Assembly: GCA_014529385.2 (NCBI GenBank) | Contig: CM043963.1 | Coordinates: 104,948,912 to 105,012,911, forward strand | DNA: 64,000 nucleotides | Reading direction: 5' to 3' | DNA from: Adiantum capillus-veneris | Taxonomy: Eukaryota; Streptophyta; Polypodiopsida; Polypodiales; Pteridaceae | Shown here: positions 16,839-29,751 of the stretch, piece by piece | How the letters are laid out: every line of letters starts with the position of its first letter | Numbering within the stretch: the first letter of the stretch is position 1 | Made by a program: the position numbers and the translations under genes | Notes under the pieces: generated by a model | Databases searched by the model: none | What the model was told of the DNA's origin: nothing | Seen by the model: only the letters and a program-made list of their open reading frames with translations

Positions 16839-19800
16839 ATGGATTCCGCTAAGTCATCGGCAACTAAGAGAAAAAGACCAACCATCAAAGATGCTCTTGC
16901 AGAAGCAGAACCTTTTGATATTCCAACAGAAACCCTCAAGCCAACCAAGACTTGGGTGGAGGAAGCAGTACTAGAAAAAGAGGGAATAAAGATCTACCAG
17001 GGGACTTTCAGAGATCCTCAAGGGCAATCGGTCGATGTACCTATGATCCCACGAGAATTAGTGGATTATAGCAGATCAGAGAACATAAGCAGATACCTGG
17101 AAAAGGCTGACTTACACAGGTTCTTCACCTCGAGACCATCAGGTGTAGACACAAGAAGAGTGTATGAGTTGGCAACATCCATTCAGAAGGATGGGAAAGC
17201 CACGTTGACAGCCATGGATGGAGAAACAGTTGAAGTACAGATCACTCCACAGCTCATTGCAGATGCATTGAAGCTGCACAACAAAGGGAGTTCTGTCAGA
17301 GAAAGAAGGGAGGCCATAGAGGTCTATGGATCAAAGAAACAAAATACAACCTACGGAGATATGGCAGATCAACGAGCGGCAACCCTTTGCCGATTATACA
17401 ACCAGTTTTTCCATGTGTGCAGTAAAAGACCGCAGAAGTATACTACACCACCCCATGCCATTGCGACAACCATCACATGGGCACTAAAGAGCAACATGCC
17501 AAAAGAGGTGAATTATGCTCAATACATCCACGAGCAAGTAATCGCCATGCACAACCAGAAACCAAAGTACATAGGAGGAGGAGAAATCCTAACAAGAATA
17601 GCTTATGAAGCTATTGGAGCTAGAGATCAAGGGCCACGGATTCCCTCCCAGAATGAGTGGCTTAGAGAAGCCGATGAGGAGGAAGAACAACAAGAAGTAT
17701 CCAAGAGGGCGTCCACAAGAGCACGCCAAAAACTAGAAATAGTTTCAGAACCTGAAGAGGCCGTGGACGAGCCGCTCAAGAAGAAAGTGAAGAAGAAGGC
17801 CGATCAAACCAAAAGTCAAAAAGCCGCAAGAATGGAAAGGCTGGTGGAGCAGTTTAGAGGGGAAAGAGCTCTAAAGGGGGACTTTGAAGAAATGTGGGTG
17901 CCAGACCCCAGTAAAGTCGGAACCAGCTCAGCCAGGCCACATGTTGATCAATATGATCAATATATTAGAGCTTATGAGGAGTCGGAGGCCATACTGGAGC
18001 AGCAACCTGTCGAGCCTTATACTGAAGAGGAAGTACAGCTTTTAAAAGCTGAGCTGCAAAAGGACGACAAGGGGAAGAAGAAAGTAGATGAGTCTACTGA
18101 ACCTCAAGAGAAAGACGGGCAAGCAAACAAAGGGAAAGCCAAGATGACTGAGGACAATCAGCCCTCTTTTACTGTTGTACCAAGCCCGAAGAAGATGGAA
18201 ATTATTGTGGAGGAAACCACAATAGAAATGGAAACAGAAATTATGGAAAAGCCGGAGGCCGGGACCAAGGAAAAGGAGATAGATCCAGTTCAGCAAAAGA
18301 AAGATGATTATGAGGATCTGGTAGCTATCGGATACAGTGAAGAAGAGGCCCTGGAGGCAGTTTATGGGATATCCCTACGGAAACAAGATGATCGGAAAGG
18401 GACGAAGGAAAAGACAAAGGGTACAATGGAGAGTGAAGGGAAAATGGACGAACAGAACATACTAGAAGAGCCGAAGCCATTGGAGGTGGTGGCAGAAAGA
18501 GCTGTCAAGTTGACAGATGAAGATGAAAAAGACATGCACATGGTGCATGAACTGCTCAGCAAGATTAAAGAAAGATCCAGAGCAAAGGAAGTAGCACTTG
18601 AGACAGCAAAACAAAAGGAAGCAGAGTTGCAGAAGAAGTTAGAGAATGCTATGACTGAATCTGAAAGTCATAAAGCATCACTCTACGACGCAGAAAACGA
18701 GAGAGACGGCTTGATACTCCAACTAGCCGAAGCTTCAAGAGAGGTAACAAGTTCACAGGAAGCAAAGGAGCGAATAGAAGATGAGCTGGAGGCAGCCAAG
18801 GATGAGCTCATTGAGCTAAGGGAAAGAGTCGAACTTCAAGAAAGGACAATCATGAGACTCAGGACCACCCCTAGAGTTAGCAGAGCAGGAACAGAACAAG
18901 AGGGAGCCCTCGTACCAGCTCTGGAAGATCAGGTCAAAAGTCTGCAAAGAGAGCTGAGGTTAGAGCAAGTGCAAAGATTGCACATGGCGGAGGGATCATT
19001 GGCTGCAGAGGAGAGGCTCACATCAGAAAACCAAACACTAAGGACAGAAAATGAGGCCCTCCGCAAACAGCTCCAAGACCTCCAAGAGCAACAAAGAAGA
19101 GAAACAGAGACACCACAAGAAGAAGCAGGGGGGGCAGCCATAGAGCTACCAGAAACTGGAGAGGCAACCACAATTGAAGATCCAGCCCCAGTTCAAGAAG
19201 TGGCCTCGACTTCAGGAATCTCTGAAGAAGAAGAACAAAGGCTCCAGGACCAAATAGAAAAGTCAACAGAGAAAAGTGCCAAGGCGGAAATGGAATGGGA
19301 AAGGAGACTCCTTATCTCCATTAGACTTCAAGGTTTAGACACAAAAGTGCTCCACGAAGAGTGGATGCAACCCAGCCTGCCTTTCCCTCTGATGAAATTT
19401 GAAGTGATAAAGACGAAAAAGAGAATAGAGGAGGAGCAGTATGTCGCTCTTTACGAAGGCGACATCACAAAGGATGAACAATCAAAGAAGATTGTAGATT
19501 CTCAACCTAGATGGAGGAAAGGTTGGCTGAACAAATACCCAGCCTACCTCATCTACTTGGTAGAGGCTCCAAAGGAGATTCGGGAGGATGCAACCTTCTG
19601 CCCGGTGCCAAGAGTCAGAAGCTGGAAAGAGCATGGCAGGATTGCAGAAAAGAAGCCAAATTGGCTTAATTACCCAAGGATGCCAGGACCAAAGGCAGGA
19701 GAGAGAATAGGTAAAGCCTACATGGTGAAAACCCTAACGGGCACCATCAAACTTTTTACTGGCTCTCCTGACCTTTCGTGTCAGATGCTAAAGAAAATCT

Positions 19801-20108
19801 GCAGGACTCTCTTAGCATGCATTGAAGTGTTCGCGCCAGATAAAGCCACGACCTCGAGTCTACTATCGACGGCCGACACAGTGACGGATATGATGTATGA
19901 TCTTTCATTGCAGCCATCACCAAAGGTGTTACATCTCTTATACCAAAGAATTATGTTTTTGCCTAGCTTCCACATGCCAACATTCGAAGAAGCTTTCTAC
20001 ACCGGCTTTTTCACTCACGAAAGCAAAATATTCGGCCCAACCTTGACCATCGGCAACCTACGCTACGAATCACATTTGCAGATGCTCAAGACGACAGGAC
20101 TCTATTGA
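16839..20108 (+). CDS. 1089-residue coiled-coil protein in the env position, unknown function
   Basis: Fully open from ATG (context GGATCCATGG) to TGA. Residues 1-280 form a conserved-looking globular part rich in Arg/Lys (starts with TKRKRP, then ITPQLIADALKLHN). It may relate to plant transposon-associated ORF domains, but I cannot confirm this. Residues 280-550 are acidic/basic linkers with KKKVKKKADQ, a possible nuclear signal. Residues about 557-680 and 693-756 are long coiled coils (KAKERIEDELEAAKDEL-type heptads), with a shorter one near 800. Residues 826-1089 form a second globular part. I see no signal peptide or membrane segment, so it is not an evident envelope protein. Unlike gag-pol it has no frame break. 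Confidence 0.85.
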   Translation: MDSAKSSATKRKRPTIKDALAEAEPFDIPTETLKPTKTWVEEAVLEKEGIKIYQGTFRDPQGQSVDVPMIPRELVDYSRSENISRYLEKADLHRFFTSRPSGVDTRRVYELATSIQKDGKATLTAMDGETVEVQITPQLIADALKLHNKGSSVRERREAIEVYGSKKQNTTYGDMADQRAATLCRLYNQFFHVCSKRPQKYTTPPHAIATTITWALKSNMPKEVNYAQYIHEQVIAMHNQKPKYIGGGEILTRIAYEAIGARDQGPRIPSQNEWLREADEEEEQQEVSKRASTRARQKLEIVSEPEEAVDEPLKKKVKKKADQTKSQKAARMERLVEQFRGERALKGDFEEMWVPDPSKVGTSSARPHVDQYDQYIRAYEESEAILEQQPVEPYTEEEVQLLKAELQKDDKGKKKVDESTEPQEKDGQANKGKAKMTEDNQPSFTVVPSPKKMEIIVEETTIEMETEIMEKPEAGTKEKEIDPVQQKKDDYEDLVAIGYSEEEALEAVYGISLRKQDDRKGTKEKTKGTMESEGKMDEQNILEEPKPLEVVAERAVKLTDEDEKDMHMVHELLSKIKERSRAKEVALETAKQKEAELQKKLENAMTESESHKASLYDAENERDGLILQLAEASREVTSSQEAKERIEDELEAAKDELIELRERVELQERTIMRLRTTPRVSRAGTEQEGALVPALEDQVKSLQRELRLEQVQRLHMAEGSLAAEERLTSENQTLRTENEALRKQLQDLQEQQRRETETPQEEAGGAAIELPETGEATTIEDPAPVQEVASTSGISEEEEQRLQDQIEKSTEKSAKAEMEWERRLLISIRLQGLDTKVLHEEWMQPSLPFPLMKFEVIKTKKRIEEEQYVALYEGDITKDEQSKKIVDSQPRWRKGWLNKYPAYLIYLVEAPKEIREDATFCPVPRVRSWKEHGRIAEKKPNWLNYPRMPGPKAGERIGKAYMVKTLTGTIKLFTGSPDLSCQMLKKICRTLLACIEVFAPDKATTSSLLSTADTVTDMMYDLSLQPSPKVLHLLYQRIMFLPSFHMPTFEEAFYTGFFTHESKIFGPTLTIGNLRYESHLQMLKTTGLY

Positions 20109-20145
20109 CCCAGCCTCAAAGTCATGTCAGGGACGACATGAACGC

Positions 20146-20157
20146 GGAGGGGGGGAG
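20146..20157 (+). promoter_or_regulatory. Terminal polypurine tract
   Basis: GGAGGGGGGGAG directly abuts the TG of the 3' LTR and should prime plus-strand synthesis. Confidence 0.85.
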
Positions 20158-20442
20158 TGTTGAGCCAGCAGAGGATCACACCCGCATTTTTGCTCACACC
20201 CATCATTTTGTAACCATTGATTGTAATAAATGTCTTTCCGACATTAATTTTGATTTGAGCCATTCATTAAGTAACGGGACTCAATTGAGTTTCCAGCCTG
20301 TAATCCCGACGTAATTTCACCTGCTGATGTAAATAATTAGAGATGTTCTCACCTCCAAGGCTGAGGTATATAAGCCAAAGTTTTGTAACCTAGGAGGATT
20401 CAATTATTAATCAAAGTGAGTTTTTGAGCGCCGTGACTGTGT

Positions 20443-20475
<33 letters not shown>

Positions 20476-21099
20476 TTATCTCCTTGCTACGCGAGCTACG
20501 GGGCCGCCATTGGAGAAGCGACACCACCATTGTGTTAGCAACGGTGAGAGCTACGCACAGATACCAAGAGTGCGCGCTATCGGCTTCTACGTGTGGTAAG
20601 TTCCTACGAGCTTCGGTGTGAGTTTTCTTCCAACTCGTGTGTCGGAATAGAGCGTGCAGCATATCTATAGAACCACAACGAGTAGAGCTACACATTAGTA
20701 CCATCGGGGTCAAGTTTCGGTCACCTGTATTTTTCGACCTGTCTTCATACGCGTTTACCGCACGGAGTGGTTATAGGTTGATTTTGCAGTTCAAGTCTTT
20801 AGGGTGTTGTTCTTACCTAGTGTATAGACTTCCCCTTGAGTTTGAGATCGATTCAATGATTCTAGATCCTGTTTCGTATAGCATTCGTTCGTAGTACGGA
20901 TTTCAGTCACTTGCGTATTTTAGAACTTAGATTTGATTTCCTTAGTAGTGATTGTCATTAGAAGGTCGAGTAGGTGATTTGACACCCACCTAGTTGTTTC
21001 CATGCGCCTGCGGGTCAAGCTCCGTCCTCGTCTGACAAATTCTGTTGTTGGTTGAGTTCTCGCTATTTAGCTTCCGCTAGCGGCGTAACCGCCTTAACA
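20158..21099 (+). repeat. 3' LTR of the 19-kb element
   Basis: 942 bp, offset exactly 18098 bp from the 5' LTR along its whole length. No mismatch was found by eye, including the GA tract. It ends TTAACA followed by TTGAT. Confidence 0.95.
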
Positions 21100-21104
21100 T
21101 TGAT
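21100..21104. repeat. Target-site duplication, right (TTGAT)
   Basis: Exact repeat of 2055-2059. The interrupted host sequence resumes here. Confidence 0.95.
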
Positions 21105-21617
21105 TTATTGTGTGTCTCTCTTTTTTCCATGATTTCCAGGAAGGGAACCTACACACCATTGTATAACTGTGTTGATTAAAAGTTGCATAATTGCGTTTAA
21201 AAACATATTAGTGGTGCCAAACGTAGGAATACTATCCATTAGGAAATCACTAAAGAGGATAATTAGCATCTTTACTAGCTAGCTTTTGCTATTATTTGGG
21301 GACAAAATATCGTTCAAACCATCATCTTTCCTTTTATCCCAAGCTCCATCTTGACTAGCACAAAGACTAACATGATTATTGAGAGCCTCAATCATTGAAC
21401 TCTTGAACTTACTTTTGTAAAGTCCTACGACCAGAATAGGGGTATGGAGAGAGCTTTGGAAGGAGCTTTTTATGAGAATGGACCGGTTGGTAAATTCTTG
21501 AAAAAGCTCTCTCCATCAAGTTTGTGCTAGATTCCCTAATCTTTTGCAAAAAGCTCGCTCCACCAAATGAGTGATAGCCGCTCATCACCCACTTCATGTC
21601 ACTCCTCTTTCCCAATT

Positions 21618-21619
<2 letters not shown>
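21105..21619. other. Non-coding flank
   Basis: Continuation of the interrupted LTR-like repeat to about 21205, then unremarkable AT-rich sequence without a gene. A small inverted match (AGAGAGCTTTGGAAGGAGCT and AAGCTCTCTCC) lies at 21450-21515. Confidence 0.4.

Positions 21620-21660
<41 letters not shown>
21620..21660. repeat. (CT)n microsatellite
   Basis: CT tract of about 40 bp with a small interruption near its start. Reading frames over it are artefacts. Confidence 0.9.
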
Positions 21661-21662
<2 letters not shown>

Positions 21663-21850
21663 TGGCACACATCAAGTCTCTATATCTCTCTCACAGTTCA
21701 CACAAAGGATTAAAGGAACAAAAAAAATCCACATAATTATAATATCGGACCACCTGACAATAAAAATATCTCTATTCAAAAACATATTGAAAGCGACCGT
21801 TCATAATGGTTTACAAAAAAGATCATTGTCTACATAATGCAAGGTGCAGC

Positions 21851-22156
21851 CTAAAATATCCACTCTAAGTCATGGGCTAGTGGATCTAACTCCATAGTGT
21901 TTGGTAGCGTCCCCATCAAAGATGATGCCTTGAGCGCATGATCTGCCTCATCTTCATGCCTCTGGTCTTGCTCATGCATCTCTCTAAGCCGACATGCTTG
22001 CATTTCCAAAACGGTGCGTAGATTGATAGAGAATTCTTCATTGCTCTCAAATATTGTCACCATACGGCCCATCTGGCTTCCCAACAAAGTCAACGACCCA
22101 TAGTCTCCTCCATACTGGATGACAACGTTATGCTCGTTTGTATAATGCACCAGCAA
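21851..22156 (-). CDS. Exon-like ORF of an unrecognised minus-strand gene (3' part)
   Basis: An open stretch with ordinary protein composition, including MVTIFESNEEFSINLRTVLE and a His/Asp/Glu-rich helix. It ends shortly after DPLAHDLEW. I do not recognise the family. With 22461-22823 and 23590-24013, which are on the same strand and similar in quality, it may form one multi-exon plant gene or gene fragment. The listed ATG is probably internal to an exon, since the frame is open upstream. Confidence 0.35.
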   Translation of the reverse strand: MLVHYTNEHNVVIQYGGDYGSLTLLGSQMGRMVTIFESNEEFSINLRTVLEMQACRLREMHEQDQRHEDEADHALKASSLMGTLPNTMELDPLAHDLEWIF

Positions 22157-22460
22157 TTGCCAAACAAACCAATGCCCACATTTCGTACGTTTTGCACAAC
22201 AAACGAAAGTTAAAGCAAGCTGAAAAACATTATTTTCAGATAGAAGTTTCCAAAGTGCACCTCACAGAGGTGTCCCATTTGCCTCTTTTGTCCAATCCTC
22301 CTCCTCAAGCAAATCAAACTAGGCATCATCTTCTAGTATCTCAATGGCTTATGATGTCCCGGTGTGCTCTTTCCTCATTGCATACACCAACAATGTGTGC
22401 ACAGTCCTACTTTCTTTCTTGAAGATTGGTGTCTTACAGACAACTACGTTTAAATGGTCT

Positions 22461-22823
22461 TCACGCCATCCAGATGCAACCGATATCACGAATGATGCCA
22501 TAATGATGTAACTGGCAGACCACTACAAACACGTCTTTGTCATCGGCTATTGCTAGTGCAACTTGAGCAAGTTGTCCAAAGTGGCATGCTTCCATTTTGT
22601 TCCAATCTGACACATGAGAACTGGAAAGCCCATACACAATAGTATTGGACGACAAAAACAAAATCAAAGCATTCACTACAGACTCAACCGATCCATCATA
22701 AAACGGACAAAGGCTTTTCTCCACAACGTGTGGCCTCACAATGCTCAGCAAAGCATTCTTCAAGTCATCCTTTATCTTGTCCGAGCCAAAATGTGAAATT
22801 TGAATATGATTGCCATTACTATC
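22461..22823 (-). CDS. Exon-like ORF of an unrecognised minus-strand gene (middle part)
   Basis: A typical intron end (TTTTTGCAG on the minus strand) precedes the stretch that starts DSNGNHIQISHFGSDKIK. It then reads KNALLSIVRPHVVEKSLCPF and SSNTIVYGLSSSHVSDWNKM and runs through VALAIADDKDVFVVVCQL. The composition is that of a real globular protein, and the acceptor supports an exon. The family is not recognised. The 3' boundary is uncertain. Confidence 0.4.
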   Translation of the reverse strand, partial: DSNGNHIQISHFGSDKIKDDLKNALLSIVRPHVVEKSLCPFYDGSVESVVNALILFLSSNTIVYGLSSSHVSDWNKMEACHFGQLAQVALAIADDKDVFVVVCQLHHYGIIRDIGCIWMA

Positions 22824-23589
22824 TGCAAAAATCCTCAAACAAGAGCACGCCACGAAATCATATCAAGCAAGATCCTAATCTAAACAACAACTTCCATTCA
22901 TGAAGGCAACTTATCGATCGATGGGTACGTAACTAATAGCAATTCCAAGACATGCAATATTTTTGTTTCCAGACTCATTGCAAAGTCAATTTCTTCCTTT
23001 TTAGACATTCCACTCCTTTTTCCTGAACACGACAAAGGTAACAATAAAGAAGTGAATCATGCTTTTGTATCCCACGAATGGCAACACAACTCATGTTTTT
23101 CCTTGCTACGAGCCAGTCCTTGTGATCGGGGGTGTCTAATCACCGAGCAAAAAAAATTGAGCGAAGATAAATTCGAGCAAATTGATACAATAGCAACAAT
23201 AGTGAAAGAAAAAAAATGATGTCATGCACGTTACTTTCACTACACAAATGTAACACTCAATCGACAAAAAATGAGATTTTAGAATCAATATGAAAATTGA
23301 ATACCCGAGGCACAAGCAATCTCTTGATACTTGAAACATATACAATTCAATTCCATGTGGCATACCTCCTCTCAAAAGTAAGTTGTAAAGAATATGGCAA
23401 GCTCCATTTTACTAATTACCAAAAGTACAAGTCAAAACTTCTTGTCTCGCTTAAGTTCGTTGGCAGCTTGTGCAACATTGGCTTCTAAGCTGCCTCTTAA
23501 TTCTCTGAGCCCTCCTAATTACAAATTTAAGGATAAAATAAAGCTTGAAGAGGTGCCTTGCAAGACCTCCAAATTGGTGCTTTATCTGA

Positions 23590-24013
23590 TCATTTTCCTT
23601 GAGATAATATCTCGCCTGACGAGTCTATTGTGAGATCAGTAGACAAAAATGATACGATCCAGAGACAAATGCAAGTTCTTCTACACTGGAAAGGCCCAAG
23701 TCTCAGGTGCATTTGCCTATTGGATGCAGAGATAAAGTCATGAAGCAACAATTCCTTAAAAGTTTCTATACTGTGAGTGCTCTCATTGTTAAAAACACCC
23801 AAGGCCATGGCACAACTAGAGAATCATCTAATCCTCGGATATCCACGCAAGATTGAAAGAATCTTTTAGTCTTAGCTCAGAGAATGGTGATTTACAACTT
23901 CCAAAGCCTGCCAGATCTTTTGCAGTAATAGGTAAACAAGAGCAACCATCACGAGAATAGAGGTACAATAGAATTGTTTCTTCTACATGCCGACGTCTAT
24001 GGCTAAAATCCAA
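23590..24013 (-). CDS. Exon-like ORFs of an unrecognised minus-strand gene (5' part)
   Basis: Two adjacent open stretches: 23828-24013 (RHVEETILLYLYSRDGCSCL, then SELRLKDSFNLAWISED) and 23590-23808 (FNNESTHSIETFKELLLHDF). Both look protein-like and could be consecutive exons upstream of the 22.5-22.8 kb exon. No start region or promoter could be fixed. The region between 22854 and 23589 shows no further convincing exon. Confidence 0.3.
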
Positions 24014-24505
24014 TGTCCCTCCAATTTGTCACAGTACTGTCGTTTGTGACTTAGGATAAATATCAGACTATAAGCGAGCGTCATTAGCGCTATGGGGTAT
24101 ACCATGTTGGAATGAATCGAGAGTGTTGGTTCAAATCCTGACTTGTGTTGAGCAGAGTTCGTGCTCATTGATAGCCCGCCCTAGTTTGAATCCCGAGCTG
24201 TGTTGAATAGAGTTTGTGCTCATTTGTAGCCTATGTTCAAACACGTTTGGTTGAACGAATTGTTGACTAGTTAATCTACTAAGTAGGTTGTCCCCGCTGC
24301 TACATGGCAGGCTCTCAAGGATCCCATATCCTTGAGAGTCTGATATTTAACAAGAGCCGGATTGTGTGGGCTCTATCCTATGAGCAGGAAACAGCAAATG
24401 GACAAAACGCAGCAATTGTAGGTACGAGTGAGACAAATGACAACAAAAAATAAATCATTCCCAAAAGCTTGGAATCCAACTCATTTTGACAAATGCTATT
24501 TTTTT

Positions 24506-24980
24506 AAAGGGAAAATTATCAAAGTACCCCTCTAATTTGTGGGAATTCTCAAAATACATCTCAAATTTTTGAAGTTCCCAAAATACCCTTGATCTATTTT
24601 GGTTGGATACTTCAAGATTTTCTAATCTTTATTCCTTTTTGACAATTGAGATCCATTTTTGAGTGCTTAGCAAGGAGTTTGTCACAAATTACCTCAAAGG
24701 AAAATTGTGTTCAAAAAATAATGAAGCGATTCGTCTCCAGAGCCTACATAACCAACTCAATTCTAGTTTTAGCATCTTGTATTGATAGACAATCAATCTT
24801 CTTATGAAAAACTGCAAAAAAAAAATCTTTGGAGAAATTTATTCTCATAACTGGGCATATTTTGGGAATTTTGGAAAATGTAAAGGGCATTTTGAGAATT
24901 TAGGACAAAATATCAGGGGACTTTGGGAACTTTTGAAATTTGAGGGAAACTTAAAGGGTTATTTTGGTAATTTTCCCTTT
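24506..24980. mobile_element. MITE-like foldback, about 475 bp
   Basis: The left end begins AAAGGGAAAATTATCAAAGT and the right end finishes GTAATTTTCCCTTT, its near reverse complement. Homology continues inward for about 100 bp (AAGTTCCCAAA facing TTTGGGAACTT; TTCTCAAAAT facing ATTTTGAGAA). There is no transposase. Target duplication was not clear. The short frames inside are not genes. Confidence 0.6.
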
Positions 24981-28510
<3,530 letters not shown>

Positions 28511-29400
28511 CTTAAAGCTTCGTAAGGCCCAATGTTGGGTTGGCTCTACTTGGCAGTACATGATAAATGGTGGATGGTTGGTAAAGACCACTGTGTGGTT
28601 AAGCTTTGCTTGACAGCTAGAGACACTACTGAGGAGTGTTGTTCCTCATTACTTAAGCCTGGTAAGGCCCACTATGTGGGTTGGCTATGTGTGACATTAT
28701 ATGATAAATGGTTGAGTGGTTTAAACACTCTTGGGGCATGGCTATGATCCTGCCTACTGTTTTTTTGGCTGCTCTGTGTAAATTGTTCATTGGTTTGTTT
28801 AATTTTATTTGGGGAAACATTAAAAGGGGTTACTGTCACCTAGCTTGTCCATACAATACTCCATTAAATCTATGCATGATTATATGACGAATTGCAGGTG
28901 CATACTGTTCAAGAAAATCTTGTGGAGAAAAGGGGGGTCTACCCCGGTGGTTACTGGTTTTTTTGCTAATGATGGCAATACATAACACATGGTTGGCATA
29001 ACCTTCTGCTTAGCCTAGTAAGAACCAATGTGTGGTTGGATTTTCATAACAAATTGAGGCACTTCTATTGATTATTGTTCCTTGTCGCTTAACCGGGTAA
29101 GGCCCACTATGAGGGTTGGTTAGGCTTGATAATATGTGGTAATGGTTGAGTGAGTCAGCACTCTTGCGCTAAGATATGATCCTGCTACCGTTTTTGGTTG
29201 TGCTGCATACAATTGAACATTGGTTTGTTTGAGGTTATTGGGGAAGCATTATAAGGGTTTATTGCCGCTTGGCTTGTCAGTGCTATACTCCGGTATTTCT
29301 ATGATGAACTGTTGATACATACTGGTAATGTTTTTTTTTTTTTGAAAGGAGGGGATTTACCCCAGTGCTTACTGGTTTGGACTTGATAATGGTACTAGTT
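28511..29400. repeat. Diverged tandem repeat, two copies of about 420-470 bp
   Basis: Matching landmarks recur in the same order: TAAGGCCCACTATG, GATCCTGC.TAC.GTTTTT, TTCATTGGTTTGTTT/AACATTGGTTTGTTT, GGGGAA.CATTA.AAGGG and CTTGTC...ATACTCC, at 28667/29098, 28747/29168 and 28785/29217. Copies are diverged with indels. No coding sequence was recognised. 29401-29746 holds nothing further. Confidence 0.6.
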
Positions 29401-29746
29401 GTTTTTCCTTAACTTGACACATGGCGCATGAATTACTGGCTAAATGAAAATGTGGGGTTTGGCCTGACGTCATACTGCCTTTTTTGGATAATAGTTGCTC
29501 GGGGATGTGTTTGGGGGGGATCCCTTGGCTGCATACTGTTGCTAGACTTGGTTGATTATTGGTTGTTTTTGATGGGGTGATGCTATAAATTTTTAGCATT
29601 CACATGATCGGACTTAGTTGGTAAAAAAAAGCCCATAAAGGCATCTATTCCTTTTACTTCATGGTTGAGCATTCGGTCTCGCTAGATGCCGTGTCTACAT
29701 TAAGGGTTCTCTGCCACTTGGTTTACTCAAGAGATGTATAATGAAG

Positions 29747-29751
29747 ATAAG
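29747..29751. repeat. Target-site duplication ATAAG, left
   Basis: ATAAG directly precedes the element end at 29752 and is repeated at 38442-38446. Confidence 0.9.

Larger units (their letters stand above)
2060..21099 (+). mobile_element. 19.04-kb Ty3/gypsy-type LTR retrotransposon
   Basis: This is a complete element flanked by TTGAT duplications and bounded by 942-bp LTRs starting TG and ending CA. The RT, RNase H, integrase order is that of Ty3/gypsy. There is no chromodomain, and the tRNA-Asp-type primer site, great length and ORF between pol and the 3' LTR suggest the Athila/Tat side of plant gypsy elements. I see no second archaeal-type RNase H as in Tat/Ogre. It carries two protease domains, two integrase zinc fingers and two clusters of a 24-bp palindrome. 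LTR identity points to recent insertion. Seven frame breaks lie in gag-pol, while the long ORFs between them are open. Confidence 0.95.

Noticed and set aside
16839-20108. Retroviral envelope gene
   Set aside because: The position fits, but no signal peptide, membrane helix or furin-type site is seen. The body is coiled coil.
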